A stretch of DNA of 64,000 nucleotides from NCBI GenBank assembly GCA_002600635.1, contig CP021371.1:3165001-3229000 (forward strand), written 5' to 3'. Under the pieces are notes generated by a model, which was not told where the DNA came from, made no database searches, and saw only the letters and a list, made by a program, of their open reading frames with translations. Made by a program: the position numbers and the translations under genes. Shown here in pieces: positions 26,424 to 36,100 of the stretch. The first letter of the stretch is position 1, and every line of letters starts with the position of its first letter. This DNA is from Rhizobium sp. ACO-34A. GTDB taxonomy: Bacteria; Pseudomonadota; Alphaproteobacteria; Rhizobiales; Rhizobiaceae.

Positions 26424-26527
26424 ATAGCCGCCACCGAACCGAACACACGCGGGTTCGCCGCATTGAAGCGCTTGGTTGCCTCGCGGATCGCCTGCCTGTT
26501 CTTATCCAGCACTTCCGATGGCCGCAT
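26420..26527 (-). pseudogene. Truncated MntA-type nucleotidyltransferase antitoxin
   Basis: Only 35 codons remain (MRPSEVLDKNRQAIREATKR, then FNAANPRVFGSVAAI). They match the first helix and the beginning of the GSxxRG nucleotide-binding motif of minimal nucleotidyltransferases, but the frame stops right after GSVA, before the catalytic Asp residues. The stop (TGA) overlaps the HepT start codon as ATGA, the spacing expected of the intact gene's end, so an internal deletion of about 60 codons is likely. Confidence 0.7.
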
Positions 26528-26708
26528 GGCCGAACCTCCGTTTGCGGCAATATAGAGCATGTCCCGCGAAGATGGGAACCGGTTTGGGAACAAGAACATG
26601 CGCCCTGATACGCAGGGAGAATTTGAGCGGGCACAACGCGCGTTGGTGAGGCCCCGCCCCAAGGAAACCGGAAACCTCACCAAAATACGACATGCCACAC
26701 ATGAAAAC

Positions 26709-26730
26709 AGCGCCGGCTTTCACCGGCGCT
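26709..26730 (-). terminator. Terminator hairpin after glnII
   Basis: An eight-base perfect stem AGCGCCGG/CCGGCGCT encloses a six-base loop. On the minus strand it is followed by GTTTTC. It lies 29 bases past the glnII stop. Confidence 0.7.
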
Positions 26731-26758
26731 GCCTTGATCAATGATCGACCTTCGAAGA

Positions 26759-27793
26759 TCAGGCTGCTGCGGAAGCAGAGAACGGAACTTCCGAGATCGT
26801 CTTCAGGACCTGCGAAGCGATTGCGTAGGGGTCGCCCTGGGAGTTCGGACGACGATCTTCCAGATAGCCCTTGTAGTCGTTCTTGATGAAGGAGTGCGGA
26901 ACACGGATCGAGGCGCCACGGTCGGCAACGCCGTAGGAGAACTTGTTCCACGGAGCCGTTTCGTGCTTGCCGGTCAGACGCATGTGGTTGTCCGGGCCGT
27001 AAACGTTGATGTGGTCCATCAGGTTCTTGTCGAACTGTGCCATCAGGCGTTCGAAATAGTCCTTGCCGCCAACTTCGCGCATGTATTTGGTCGAGAAGTT
27101 GCAGTGCATGCCCGAACCGTTCCAGTCGGTATCGCCGAGAGGCTTGCAGTGCCATTCGATATCGATGCCGTACTTCTCGCAGATGCGGAGCAGCAGGTAG
27201 CGAGCCATCCAGATCTGGTCGGCGGCCTTCTTGGAGCCCTTGCCGAAAATCTGGAATTCCCACTGGCCCTTGGCCACTTCGGCGTTGATGCCTTCGTGGT
27301 TGATGCCGGCTTCGAGGCACTGGTCCAGATGCTCTTCAACGATCTGGCGAGCGATGGAACCGACGTTCTTGAAGCCGACGCCGGTGTAGTACGGACCCTG
27401 CGGAGCCGGGTAGCCGTGTTCCGGGAAGCCGAGCGGACGACCCTCTTCGTAGAAGAAGTATTCCTGCTCGAAGCCGAACCATGCATCTTCGTCGTCGAGG
27501 ATGGTTGCACGGGTGTTCGAAGCATGGGGCGTGACGCCATCGGGCATCATGACTTCGCACATGACGAGAGCGCCGTTCTTGCGGGCCGGGTCGGGATAGA
27601 CAGCAACCGGCTTCAGGACGCAATCGGAGCTACGGCCTTCGGCCTGCTCGGTCGACGAACCGTCGAAACCCCAGTAGGGAAGTTCTTCCAGCGACGGGAA
27701 GTTGTCGAATTCCTTGATCTGCGTCTTGCCACGCAGGTTCGGCACCGGCTTATAGCCATCAAGCCAGATATACTCGAGCTTATACTTGGTCAT
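26759..27793 (-). CDS. glnII: Glutamine synthetase II (eukaryotic type)
   Basis: The 344-residue enzyme makes glutamine from glutamate, ammonia and ATP. It is the short GSII form: WLDGYKPVPNLRGKT, WGFDGSST, the metal-ligand stretch FGFEQEYFF, GINAEVAKGQWEFQIF and NGSGMHCNFST all match GlnII, and there is no adenylylation loop as in GlnA. The ATG at 27793 gives the family start MTKYKLEYIWLDG. A sigma-54 promoter and an upstream NtrC site are visible, and the divergent gstI-like gene probably limits its translation. Confidence 0.95.
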   Translation of the reverse strand: MTKYKLEYIWLDGYKPVPNLRGKTQIKEFDNFPSLEELPYWGFDGSSTEQAEGRSSDCVLKPVAVYPDPARKNGALVMCEVMMPDGVTPHASNTRATILDDEDAWFGFEQEYFFYEEGRPLGFPEHGYPAPQGPYYTGVGFKNVGSIARQIVEEHLDQCLEAGINHEGINAEVAKGQWEFQIFGKGSKKAADQIWMARYLLLRICEKYGIDIEWHCKPLGDTDWNGSGMHCNFSTKYMREVGGKDYFERLMAQFDKNLMDHINVYGPDNHMRLTGKHETAPWNKFSYGVADRGASIRVPHSFIKNDYKGYLEDRRPNSQGDPYAIASQVLKTISEVPFSASAAA

Positions 27794-27879
27794 TCTTGGT
27801 CTCTCTTCAGTCAAGCGCCCGCCCATGGAGCGCAACAGAGGGGCGATTCTCCGGTTGTCCGGCGAGTCGTTTTCATAGA

Positions 27880-27896
27880 AGCAGGAAGCATGCCAA
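27880..27896 (-). promoter_or_regulatory. Sigma-54 promoter of glnII
   Basis: Read on the minus strand the site is TTGGCATGCTTCCTGCT, which matches the -24/-12 consensus YTGGCACGRNNNTTGCW with the GG and GC pairs at the required 10-base spacing. It lies about 87 bases upstream of the glnII start codon. Confidence 0.75.
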
Positions 27897-28095
27897 CTGA
27901 TGCAAACCGTCATTCGGCTGACACAATGACGCACTCGCAAGGCCCTGCGACTGCGGGCCGGCAGCGGGAATCCTTAACAGTTTCAGCTTATTGTGTGGGA
28001 ACATGACACAGCCATACCGTGTTCTCCTGTGTCTCGGGCATCATGCTGGAAGGTGATGATTTCGCAATCACGCATGTTTTTGACCCAAAAATGCC

Positions 28096-28128
28096 TATAA
28101 TTTATGCATTTTGCACTTTTCGTGTGCA
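28096..28128 (+). promoter_or_regulatory. NtrC box overlapping the gstI promoter region
   Basis: TGCACTTTTCGTGTGCA (28112-28128) is a dyad matching the NtrC consensus TGCAC-N7-GTGCA. It lies about 230 bases upstream of the glnII sigma-54 site, suitable for an enhancer. It also lies just downstream of a possible -10 element TATAAT (28096-28101) of gstI, where bound NtrC would block transcription. A second reading, TTGACC at 28080 with a -10 at 28103, places the box on the start point. Confidence 0.65.
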
Positions 28129-28196
28129 TTTCATTTAAAAACCTGTTAGGGAATGTCATCGGGCTCGAAAACCGATGAACAACGAAAGGCAGAAGC

Positions 28197-28379
28197 ATGA
28201 CAACGAACATGGTTCGGGAATCGGCGAAGATCCTGCAATTCCCGGTAAGAAACGTTCAGAAGATGATGGAAATTCGCGAGCGCGACGGCCGCTCACGCCC
28301 CGTGATTTACGAAAGCGGCGCTGGCAGCTGGTATCACGAGGACGCGATCCGCGAAGTGGATGAGGCGCGCAAGCAGTAG
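28197..28379 (+). CDS. gstI: GstI-like inhibitor of glnII translation (DUF2735-type)
   Basis: This 60-residue protein (MTTNMVRESAKILQFPVRNV, ending EVDEARKQ) has the size, N-terminal SAKILQFP stretch and position of the rhizobial glutamine synthetase translation inhibitor GstI. That gene lies divergently upstream of glnII and is known from Rhizobium leguminosarum to block glnII mRNA translation under nitrogen excess. The start follows GAAAGGCAGAAGC. The call rests on position and sequence together; I cannot run an alignment. Confidence 0.75.
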   Translation: MTTNMVRESAKILQFPVRNVQKMMEIRERDGRSRPVIYESGAGSWYHEDAIREVDEARKQ

Positions 28380-28731
28380 CATGCGCGCCAGAACGCCCTG
28401 TTCACTCAGACCTGAAGGTTCTTGAGGCGTGGACGTTTGACGCCACCATCAGGGTCAGGGCAAGACCAACAAGGGTGACAAACCCGTTCGGCAATGAAAT
28501 TGCCGGAAGAAGATAGCTTGAGCGGTCCACCTTCATTCGCAGAGCATCTTCGGCTCCCATCCCCGGAAGCATGATCACATCCATGCCGAAGCTATCGTCG
28601 GCACACCGCCGATCCGCTTCGAAAACCAGCCGGACCGGCGATAAATTCCCTTTGAAAATATTGTGGCAGCACCATGCCGGTCTCACGCAGACCGGATGAA
28701 GGGTACTCGTTTACATCGCGCCTGCCGGGCC
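28380..28731. other. Gap with one weak open frame
   Basis: The only candidate here is a minus-strand frame at 28402-28686, starting GTG. It would encode 94 residues ending in a hydrophobic stretch GFVTLVGLALTLMVASNVHA. It has no clear ribosome site or family, so I do not call it as a gene. Nothing else is visible. Confidence 0.35.
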
Positions 28732-29232
28732 TCAGACACTCTCCGGCAGGAGATGTCCAAGGCGAATGCGGGCGATCTTCTCGACCTGGGTGCAGGCCGT
28801 GGAAAACTCCGTTTCACGGTCGTTGGCTATGCGCGTTTCGAAGGCGGCCAGGATATCCTCCTTGGTCAGCCCGGTCACCGCGATGATGAAGGGAAAGCCG
28901 AATTTTTCAGTATAGGCCGAATTGATGTCGGTGAAGCGCTTGAACTGTTCCGGACTGAGCCGGTCGAGCCCCGCGCTGTTCTGCTCCCTTCGGCTTTCCA
29001 GCGTCAGCTCGCCTGCAACCGCGAGACGCCCGGCAAGATCCGGATGCGCCCGCAGAACCCCGAGCCGCTCGGCCTCGCTTGCCTTGCGAAACTGTTCGGC
29101 AAGCGCACCGTGCACGCTCGAAACCGTCAGCGGCTCGCTGATCGCGCCGGCATCGAAGGCACGCTCGGCGATGAAGGGAGAATGCTCGAACACGCCGCCG
29201 AAAGTGGAGATGAAATCGTCTCGCGTCACCAT
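28732..29232 (-). CDS. uraD: OHCU decarboxylase
   Basis: The 166-residue enzyme converts 2-oxo-4-hydroxy-4-carboxy-5-ureidoimidazoline to S-allantoin. The family's catalytic His is in RAHPDLAG, followed by SRREQNSAGLDRLSPEQ, and INSAYTEKFGFPFIIAVTGL is highly characteristic. The start at 29232 lies five bases after the puuE stop, so the two are co-transcribed. Confidence 0.95.
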   Translation of the reverse strand: MVTRDDFISTFGGVFEHSPFIAERAFDAGAISEPLTVSSVHGALAEQFRKASEAERLGVLRAHPDLAGRLAVAGELTLESRREQNSAGLDRLSPEQFKRFTDINSAYTEKFGFPFIIAVTGLTKEDILAAFETRIANDRETEFSTACTQVEKIARIRLGHLLPESV

Positions 29233-29236
29233 AAGA

Positions 29237-30157
29237 TCACCACGTTGGCTTGTGGTTCTTGTGCCAGTGCTCGGCGATCTCGATGCGCTTCGGGATCCAC
29301 ACCTTGTCATGCGACCGCACGTAATCGATGAAGCGCGCGAGTGCCGCGGCACGGCCCGGACGTCCGACGAGGCGGCAATGCAGGCCGATGGACAGCATCT
29401 TGGCGCTGCCGGCCTTGCCCTCTTCATAAAGCACGTCGAAGGCGTCCTTGAGATAGGTGAAGAACTGGTCGCCGGAGTTGAAACCCTGCGGCGTTGCAAA
29501 CCGCATGTCGTTGGTTTCGAGCGTATAGGGAATGATCAGGAACGGCTTGCCATCGACGCCCTTCACCCAATAGGGCAGATCATCGGCATAAGAGTCGGAC
29601 GAATAGACGAAACCGCCCTCTTCCATGACGAGCCTGAGCGTGTTGTCGGACGGCTTGCCCTGATACATGCCGAGCGGATGGGAACCGGTCAGTTCCTTGT
29701 GCAGGCGCACGGCCTCAAGGATGTGCTTGCGCTCCTCCTCCTCGGAAAAATCCTTGTATTCCAGCCAGCGATAGCCGTGGCTGGCGATTTCCCAGTCGGC
29801 TTCCTTCATGGCGGCAACGGCTTCCGGGTTGCGCGCCATGGCGAGCGTCACGCCATAAACGGTCACCGGCACATTACGCTCGGTGAACATCCGCCACAGG
29901 CGCCAGAAACCGGCACGGGAGCCGTATTCGTAGATCGATTCCATGTTGAGATTACGCTGGCCGGGCCAGGGCTGCGCACCGACGATCTCCGACAGCAGGC
30001 ATTCCGAGGCCTTGTCGCCGTCCAGAATGCTGCTCTCGCCGCCCTCCTCGTAGTTGACGACGAATTGGACGGCGATGCGGGCATCGCCGGGCCATTTCGG
30101 ATCAGGAGTGTTGCGGCCATAGCCGACGAGGTCGCGCGGATAGGTATCGGTCTGCAT
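29237..30157 (-). CDS. puuE: Cofactor-independent allantoinase PuuE
   Basis: This 306-residue protein of the polysaccharide-deacetylase fold hydrolyses allantoin to allantoate. MQTDTYPRDLVGYGRNTPDPKWPGDARIAVQFVVNYEEGGESS is the PuuE opening, followed by EIASHGYRWLEY and MRFATPQGFNSGDQFF. I use the ATG at 30157 behind AGGGTGATTTG; an upstream in-frame ATG at 30178 is possible. Followed by uraD. Confidence 0.93.
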   Translation of the reverse strand: MQTDTYPRDLVGYGRNTPDPKWPGDARIAVQFVVNYEEGGESSILDGDKASECLLSEIVGAQPWPGQRNLNMESIYEYGSRAGFWRLWRMFTERNVPVTVYGVTLAMARNPEAVAAMKEADWEIASHGYRWLEYKDFSEEEERKHILEAVRLHKELTGSHPLGMYQGKPSDNTLRLVMEEGGFVYSSDSYADDLPYWVKGVDGKPFLIIPYTLETNDMRFATPQGFNSGDQFFTYLKDAFDVLYEEGKAGSAKMLSIGLHCRLVGRPGRAAALARFIDYVRSHDKVWIPKRIEIAEHWHKNHKPTW

Positions 30158-30386
30158 CAAATCACCCTGTAGAGACATGCCGCGTGACCATTTACCTGTT
30201 CACGAGGCACGACATCAAAAAAAGAACAACGACTGAAACGCGGGAGCGAATCCGGAAGATCGCGACGCGCCTGAATGCGTTGCGCAAACGGTAAGCAGCG
30301 TGAAGGCCGATGTCGAGATGGAAACGGCAGAGCGGGGCGTTGCCTTTTTGGCGACACCCTTCCCTGCGACACGACCGGACCGAAAC

Positions 30387-31094
30387 TCAGGCGATCTTGC
30401 GGGCGGAGATGCGCCCCATCGGATGCAGCGAGTGAACCTGGAACGGCGCACCCGGCTCCTTCTCGACAAACAGCGCGAGATTGGAAAAGTCCACCGGTTC
30501 GGACAGGACCGGGGCGAAATGCGCGCGCAGCGCATCCTCGATCCGCGCGAATTCGTAAGGCGCCAGCGGACCGGTGAGCGGCATGTGGAAGCGGAACTCG
30601 TCCATCACGTAAGGATGGCCCCAGCGATAGAGATTGGCGAATTGCGCAGCCGACAGCCCCTCCGGGTTACGCCGCTCGATCTCTGCTTCAGTCAGCGGCG
30701 CCCGGAAACCATCGAACTCCTGCACCACGGCAGCGGCCAGATAATCGAGTTCCGGGCACGGACGCTCCAGCACCAGCCCGAAGAAATCCCCGAGCCGGGC
30801 GATTTCGAGCCTGGGCAGTGCGAACGGTTCCAGCGTTCCGGCAAAGCGCATCAGATCGCGCAGCATGGCCGCCTCGACAAGATCGCTGTGCAGATGGAAG
30901 GGTGCCTTCAGCGTGGCATGAAAACCGTAACGACGGGGCAAGGCAGTGTGAAAGGCGATCTCGTGCACCCCAAGTCCGCGCAGGGCGGGATGCTCGACGG
31001 CCTCGCCGGAATAGACGTTGCGCCCGAGCCAGCCTGCCGCAGCAAGCGTCAGCGGGTCGCCCGAAGGGGGCGTGAAATGTATGGCATAGCGCAT
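30387..31094 (-). CDS. DUF1045 family 2H-phosphoesterase-like protein
   Basis: The 235-residue protein has two His-x-Thr/Ser-like motifs of the 2H phosphoesterase superfamily: RYGFHATLKAPFHL and EFRFHMPLTGPL. MRYAIHFTPPSGDPLTLAAAGWLGRN is the usual DUF1045 start. Relatives are often encoded with phosphonate (phn) genes, but none is nearby here, so the substrate is unknown. Confidence 0.82.
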   Translation of the reverse strand: MRYAIHFTPPSGDPLTLAAAGWLGRNVYSGEAVEHPALRGLGVHEIAFHTALPRRYGFHATLKAPFHLHSDLVEAAMLRDLMRFAGTLEPFALPRLEIARLGDFFGLVLERPCPELDYLAAAVVQEFDGFRAPLTEAEIERRNPEGLSAAQFANLYRWGHPYVMDEFRFHMPLTGPLAPYEFARIEDALRAHFAPVLSEPVDFSNLALFVEKEPGAPFQVHSLHPMGRISARKIA

Positions 31095-31200
31095 GCGAAT
31101 ACCTCACCCTCTTGTCCGTCGCCAATTTTAGCAATCGACGTTACAACACGGAGGTAGGTGATTTGCATGACAGGATCACGACGAGAGACCGGTCCCAGCC

Positions 31201-32397
31201 TCACGCATTGCGAGCAGCAATCACGATATGATGATGAAGCGTGAACGATGGCGGCAAGCCGTTGGCACCACTCTCTGACCGCCCCGCGATGCCGGCGACT
31301 GCCGCCTCCGCCAGCCGGTGCGCGAGACCGAAACTGACCTTGAAACCACCCGTCAGCGCATGAATGCGCGGATGATCGGGATGCGGCCCCACCATCGGGT
31401 CGCGATCGATCGCCTTGGGCCGCAGGCCGGCCCACCGCTCGACCACCTCGGCATCGCGAAGCACTGGCGCAAGCACCCGCGCCCGACCGATCAGCCCTTC
31501 GAGCTGTTCATCGGTCGAGGCCGGATCATCAAACCTGTCTTCGCTGGTGCTACCGATGGCGGCATGACCGCCCTCATGCGGCACGATGTAGAGACCATCG
31601 AGATAAAGCAGCGGCAAGGCCGGATCAATGTCCGCCTTCAGCAGTGCCGCCTGCCCCTTCACCGGTTGGCCGAGCGGCAGCGGGAGCGGTGCTCCGAGCG
31701 ACTGGAGCATGGGGAAGGACCTGTGTCCCGCCGCGATGATGCAGTGACCGAAAGCGACCGTCCGGCCATCCGAAAGCCGGGCGGTGTGGGCCTCGGGATG
31801 GAAAAGATCGACCCCGGAATTCTCGATAATGCGGACGTGCGACGCGTCTTTCAGGCGAGCGGCGAGCAATCCGGTCAGGCTGCGCGGCGAGACCCTTGCG
31901 GCAAACGTGTCGTAGACGATACCCGCCGCCATGAACTCTTCCGAAGGCCAGCCGTTTCCGGCCGGCGAGGCATCGAGCGGCGTCCACGAGAATGAGCGAG
32001 CGCCATGATGCCAGTGCGTTTCCGCATCCTTGCAATGACGTTCGGCGATCACCTTCAGATGCGGCTTCGGCAGCGGAATCAACCGTCCGCTGCGGCGATA
32101 GCCGGCCGATAATCCGGTCTCGGCTTCCAGACGCCCGACTTCCTCCTCAAGACTGATCAGCGCATCGAACTGGAACTGCTTCTTCTCCGACCAGCGATCC
32201 GGCATATGGGGCATCAGCGCACCTAGCAATCCTCCGCTCGCGCCGCGGGCAAGGGGTCCTTCATCGACCAGCAGCGTATCGATGCCATGCCGCTCCGCAT
32301 GCAGCGCTGCCCAGAGCCCCATGATCCCGCCGCCAACGATCAACAGCTCGACGCGCAATTGACCTGATTGCGGCGCGGCAGTATCCGATTTGACCAT
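31201..32397 (-). CDS. FAD-dependent oxidoreductase (DadA/MnmC2-like)
   Basis: The 398-residue flavoprotein opens with the dinucleotide motif ELLIVGGGIMGLWAALHAERHG and has GASGGLLGALMPHMPDRWSEKKQ, IIAAGHRSFPML and a C-terminal RDPMVGPHPDHPRIHALTGGFKVSFGLA, as in D-amino-acid oxidase-like enzymes. It is divergent from, and touches, an MnmD-type methyltransferase gene. In enterobacteria these two activities are fused in MnmC, which converts cmnm5s2U34 to mnm5s2U34 in tRNA. The split pair suggests this may be the oxidase half; that is inference. Confidence 0.75.
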   Translation of the reverse strand: MVKSDTAAPQSGQLRVELLIVGGGIMGLWAALHAERHGIDTLLVDEGPLARGASGGLLGALMPHMPDRWSEKKQFQFDALISLEEEVGRLEAETGLSAGYRRSGRLIPLPKPHLKVIAERHCKDAETHWHHGARSFSWTPLDASPAGNGWPSEEFMAAGIVYDTFAARVSPRSLTGLLAARLKDASHVRIIENSGVDLFHPEAHTARLSDGRTVAFGHCIIAAGHRSFPMLQSLGAPLPLPLGQPVKGQAALLKADIDPALPLLYLDGLYIVPHEGGHAAIGSTSEDRFDDPASTDEQLEGLIGRARVLAPVLRDAEVVERWAGLRPKAIDRDPMVGPHPDHPRIHALTGGFKVSFGLAHRLAEAAVAGIAGRSESGANGLPPSFTLHHHIVIAARNA

Positions 32398-33133
32398 GAC
32401 AGCTTCCCACACGATATCGCCGACCGAAGGGCCGGATGCGAGCCAGGGGCAGAGCCTCACCTGGAACGAGGGCGATATGCCCTATTCGACCGCCTTTGGC
32501 GATCATTTTTATTGCCAGACCGATGGCCGGCGGGAATGCGGCCACGTCTTCCTCTCCGGCAATGGACTGCCCGACCGCTGGACGGGTCCCGGCACCTTCA
32601 GCATCGGCGAACTCGGCTTCGGCACCGGCCTCAATGCCTGCGAGACATGGCGTCAGTGGAAGGAAACCCGAACGGCCGGCTCCACCCTGCACTTCGTCTC
32701 CTTCGAGCTTTACCCGATGAAAGCCGAAGAGCTTGACCGCGCGCTTTCGCGCTGGTCGGAAATCGATAAGGAACGCAAGGCGCTTGTCGCCCTGTGGCCC
32801 GCAACGCCGGAAGGCGTGATCGACATCACGCTGGACGACCAGACCCGCCTGACCGTTCTCTGCGGCGACGCCATGCAAAGCCTGACAGCAAGCCCGCTCG
32901 CCTTCGACGCGTGGTTCCTCGACGGCTTCGCCCCTTCCCGCAATCCGGCGATGTGGTCGCCGGAACTGATGCAGGCGGTGTTCGACCACACCGTCCCCGG
33001 CGGCAGCTTTGCGACCTATGCGGCGGCGGGCTTCGTCCGCCGCAATCTGGCAGGCACGGGATTTGCGGTGGAAAGACGGAAGGGCTTCGCGGGAAAGCGC
33101 GAAATGCTGTGCGGCGTCAGGCCAGCGGAATAA
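32396..33133 (+). CDS. mnmD: MnmD-type tRNA methyltransferase (MnmC N-terminal domain)
   Basis: The 245-residue SAM-dependent enzyme methylates the aminomethyl group at wobble uridine 34. LTWNEGDMPYSTAFGDHFYC, the SAM loop IGELGFGTGLNACETW, and the signature WFLDGFAPSRNPAMW match the MnmC N-terminal domain. The likely ATG (32396) shares the tetranucleotide CATG with the start of the divergent flavoprotein gene, so neither gene has an upstream gap of its own. Confidence 0.85.
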   Translation: MTASHTISPTEGPDASQGQSLTWNEGDMPYSTAFGDHFYCQTDGRRECGHVFLSGNGLPDRWTGPGTFSIGELGFGTGLNACETWRQWKETRTAGSTLHFVSFELYPMKAEELDRALSRWSEIDKERKALVALWPATPEGVIDITLDDQTRLTVLCGDAMQSLTASPLAFDAWFLDGFAPSRNPAMWSPELMQAVFDHTVPGGSFATYAAAGFVRRNLAGTGFAVERRKGFAGKREMLCGVRPAE

Positions 33134-33139
33134 CCGGGC

Positions 33140-36100
33140 TCACTCTCCGGCCTCTAGCGCACTGCGCGACTGCGAAGCCAGCCACTGACTGATCTTCTGC
33201 TGCATGTGTTCGGGGCTGATCGGCTTCGACATGTAGTCGTCCATGCCGGCGGCAAGGCAGAGTTCCTGATCGAGATCCTGCGCATGGGCCGTGACGCCGA
33301 TGATCGGAACATGCTGTCCGTCACCGAGCGCGCGCTCTTCCTCACGGATGGTTCGCGCCGCCTGATGACCGTTCAGCACCGGCATGGAAACATCCATCAG
33401 GATCAGCCGGGGTGAAAGCGAGCGCCACGCGTCCACCGCCTCGCGGCCGTTTTCCACGATCCGCCAGCTCAGGTTCGTCGCCTGCATGATCTGGCGGAAA
33501 ACAATCTGGTTGACCTCGTTGTCTTCGGCAATCAGCACATCGCAGGCACTGGCGACGACGGGTACCTTTCGCTCCTCCTTGCGTTCGGCAGCCTCGACTG
33601 ACGGCGTGGTGGAAGCTGGTGAAGAAACGCGGGCCGGAGCGGGAGCCATGAAACGTCCGGCATGGGTGCGAAGCCGCGCTGCACGAACCACGTCGATGAC
33701 AGCACTGCGCAGGAGATTGGCCCGCGCGGGCTTCATCAAATGCGCCTGAACATTGAGTTCCTGGAAGATGCGCTCATCGCCAAGCATGTCCATCGATGTC
33801 AGGAAAATGATTGCGCTGGCATCGAAGCGACGATCCGCCCTGATAAGACGCGCAACATCGACACCGTTCATCACCGGCATCTGGTAGTCGATGATCAGCG
33901 CATCGATGACCACACCAACCTGAGCGGCCTCTTCCAGTATCGACAGCGCAGCCGGGCCGCTCTCGACGGCGAGGCAATCGAAGCCCCACATCGTCAGCTG
34001 TTCCGTCAGGATCTGACGGTTGACGGCGTTATCGTCGATGACGAGAACATGGGCGTTTCGGACATTGACCGGCATGGCGTTATGCTTCTGCCGCTCGCTT
34101 GCCATGACAAAGGGCAACTGGACGGTAAACACCGATCCCTTGCCCAGTTCGCTTTCCACATCGATATGGCCGCCGAACAGGCCGACCAGGCCCGCCGTGA
34201 TGGCAAGACCCAGACCCGTTCCCTCATGCCGCCGGGTGGACGAGCTATCGACCTGCGAGAATTTCTCGAAGATGGAGGTCCGCTTTTCGGCGGGAATGCC
34301 GATGCCGGTATCCTCGATCTGCACCGTCAGCAGCGTGCGCCCCTCGGCCAGCGCCTCGCTCGACACGGCGATCAGCACATGCCCCTTCTCGGTGAACTTG
34401 ATCGCATTGCCCACGAGATTGGTGACGACCTGCCGGAAGCGCCCGGCATCGCCGATGACCATATGGCGGACAGTCGCGTCACCGCGCACGATGAGTTCGA
34501 TGTCCTTCTCCGAGGCGGAGGCGGACAGAAGCGTCGCCACGTCCTCGATCGCCTCGACCGGATCGAACGGCGTCTTGCGCAGCTGCAACTGGCCGGCGTC
34601 GATGCGGGAGAAATCGAGGATGTCGTTGATGATGGTCAGCAGCGCATTGCCGGACTTGACGATGATGTCGACGAAGGTCTTCTGCCGCGTATCGAGAGCG
34701 GATTTCGAAAGAAGCTCCGCCATGCCGAGAACACCGTTCATCGGCGTGCGGATCTCGTGGCTCATATTGGCGAGGAATTCGGATTTCGCCTTGTCGGCCG
34801 CCTCGCTGCGCGCAAGCAGGACCTTCAGCTCTTCCTCGCCGTTCTTGATCTCGGTGACGTCGGTCATGACGACCATCCAGTGACCACGACCGCTGACGGT
34901 CGCTTCCATCTGGACCCAGGTCGTCCGGTTCGCGAGGAAGGTGGCCGAGACACCGCTCGCCGAACGCGCCGTCTCCTGCCAGTCCCGGAGGATCGACATC
35001 GCATCCGGCCCGAAATCGCCCCGCCTGGCGCAATAGGCAAAGGCGGCATGCCAGCTCTGCCCCTTCTCGACCATCACCGGGGGCAAACCGAGTATCCGCA
35101 CGAGCGCATCATTGCTTTCGATGATGACGCCATCCTCGATGACCACCAGCCCCTGCGACATGACGCGCGTCGCGTCCTGCATGACCTGCCCGAGCCGTTC
35201 GAGCTGCGCGCGCGCTTCGCTGATCTCCAGTTCGCGACGGCGCACCTCGGTCAGGTCCGAATAGGTGAGAAGGATCTTCTCGTCATTGAGCCGGGTGACC
35301 GTGCTCAGTACGTATTTGCCGTCACCATAGGCAAGGTCGCGCACGACCGTACCCTTGAGTGCACGAAACTCCTCTACCCGCTTCTGGAAACCTTCCTCGA
35401 ACTCCATGTCGGGCCACAGCCAGCCGCGCTGGCGGTTGAGTTCGCAATAATAGCGGAACGGCATGCCCTCGAAGGGAACGTCATCCGCCCAGTCCCAGAT
35501 CTTCGCGCATTTGTCGTTGGCGAATTCCACGATCATGTCGCGATTGAGGATCGCAACGCCGACCGGCATGATCTGGAAGACGCTGAGCAGGTCTCCATAA
35601 AGCTTTTCGGCCCGCGCATGGGCCTCCACCAGTTCGCGCTCGCGCGCCTTGAGCAGCGAGACGTCGGTGATGGAACCGACGATGTAGCGGTGATCGTCCG
35701 GCGTCACGATGCGGTTAAGCCGGGTGATGACCGATGCCGGCCGCTCTCCCGGCAGCACGATGTCCTGCGGACGCTCGAAACTTTCCCCGGTGGCGAGCAC
35801 ATGTTCGTTCTCGGCACGAAGCTGTTTGCCCGAATGCGGAAACATCTCGTCCTCGCGCATGCCGTGGAATTCTTCCCGCGGCTTGCCCTGCATGGTTTCA
35901 TAGGCCGCATTGGCAAAAATCAGCCGACGATCGCTATCGCGGATGAAGACCGGAACCGGAAGATGCTCGATCGCAGTGCGGTACAGGATGGTTTCCTGCT
36001 CCCGCTGGTGCAACTGCGTGACATCGGAATAAGTCATCAGGATCTTGCCATTGGCAAGCCGGCGGCTCCTGATAGCAAGGATGCGCCCGGAAGGGGTTTC

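Noticed and set aside
28402..28686. A 94-codon minus-strand frame with a hydrophobic C terminus
   Set aside because: It has a GTG start without a ribosome site and no recognised family; left uncalled.
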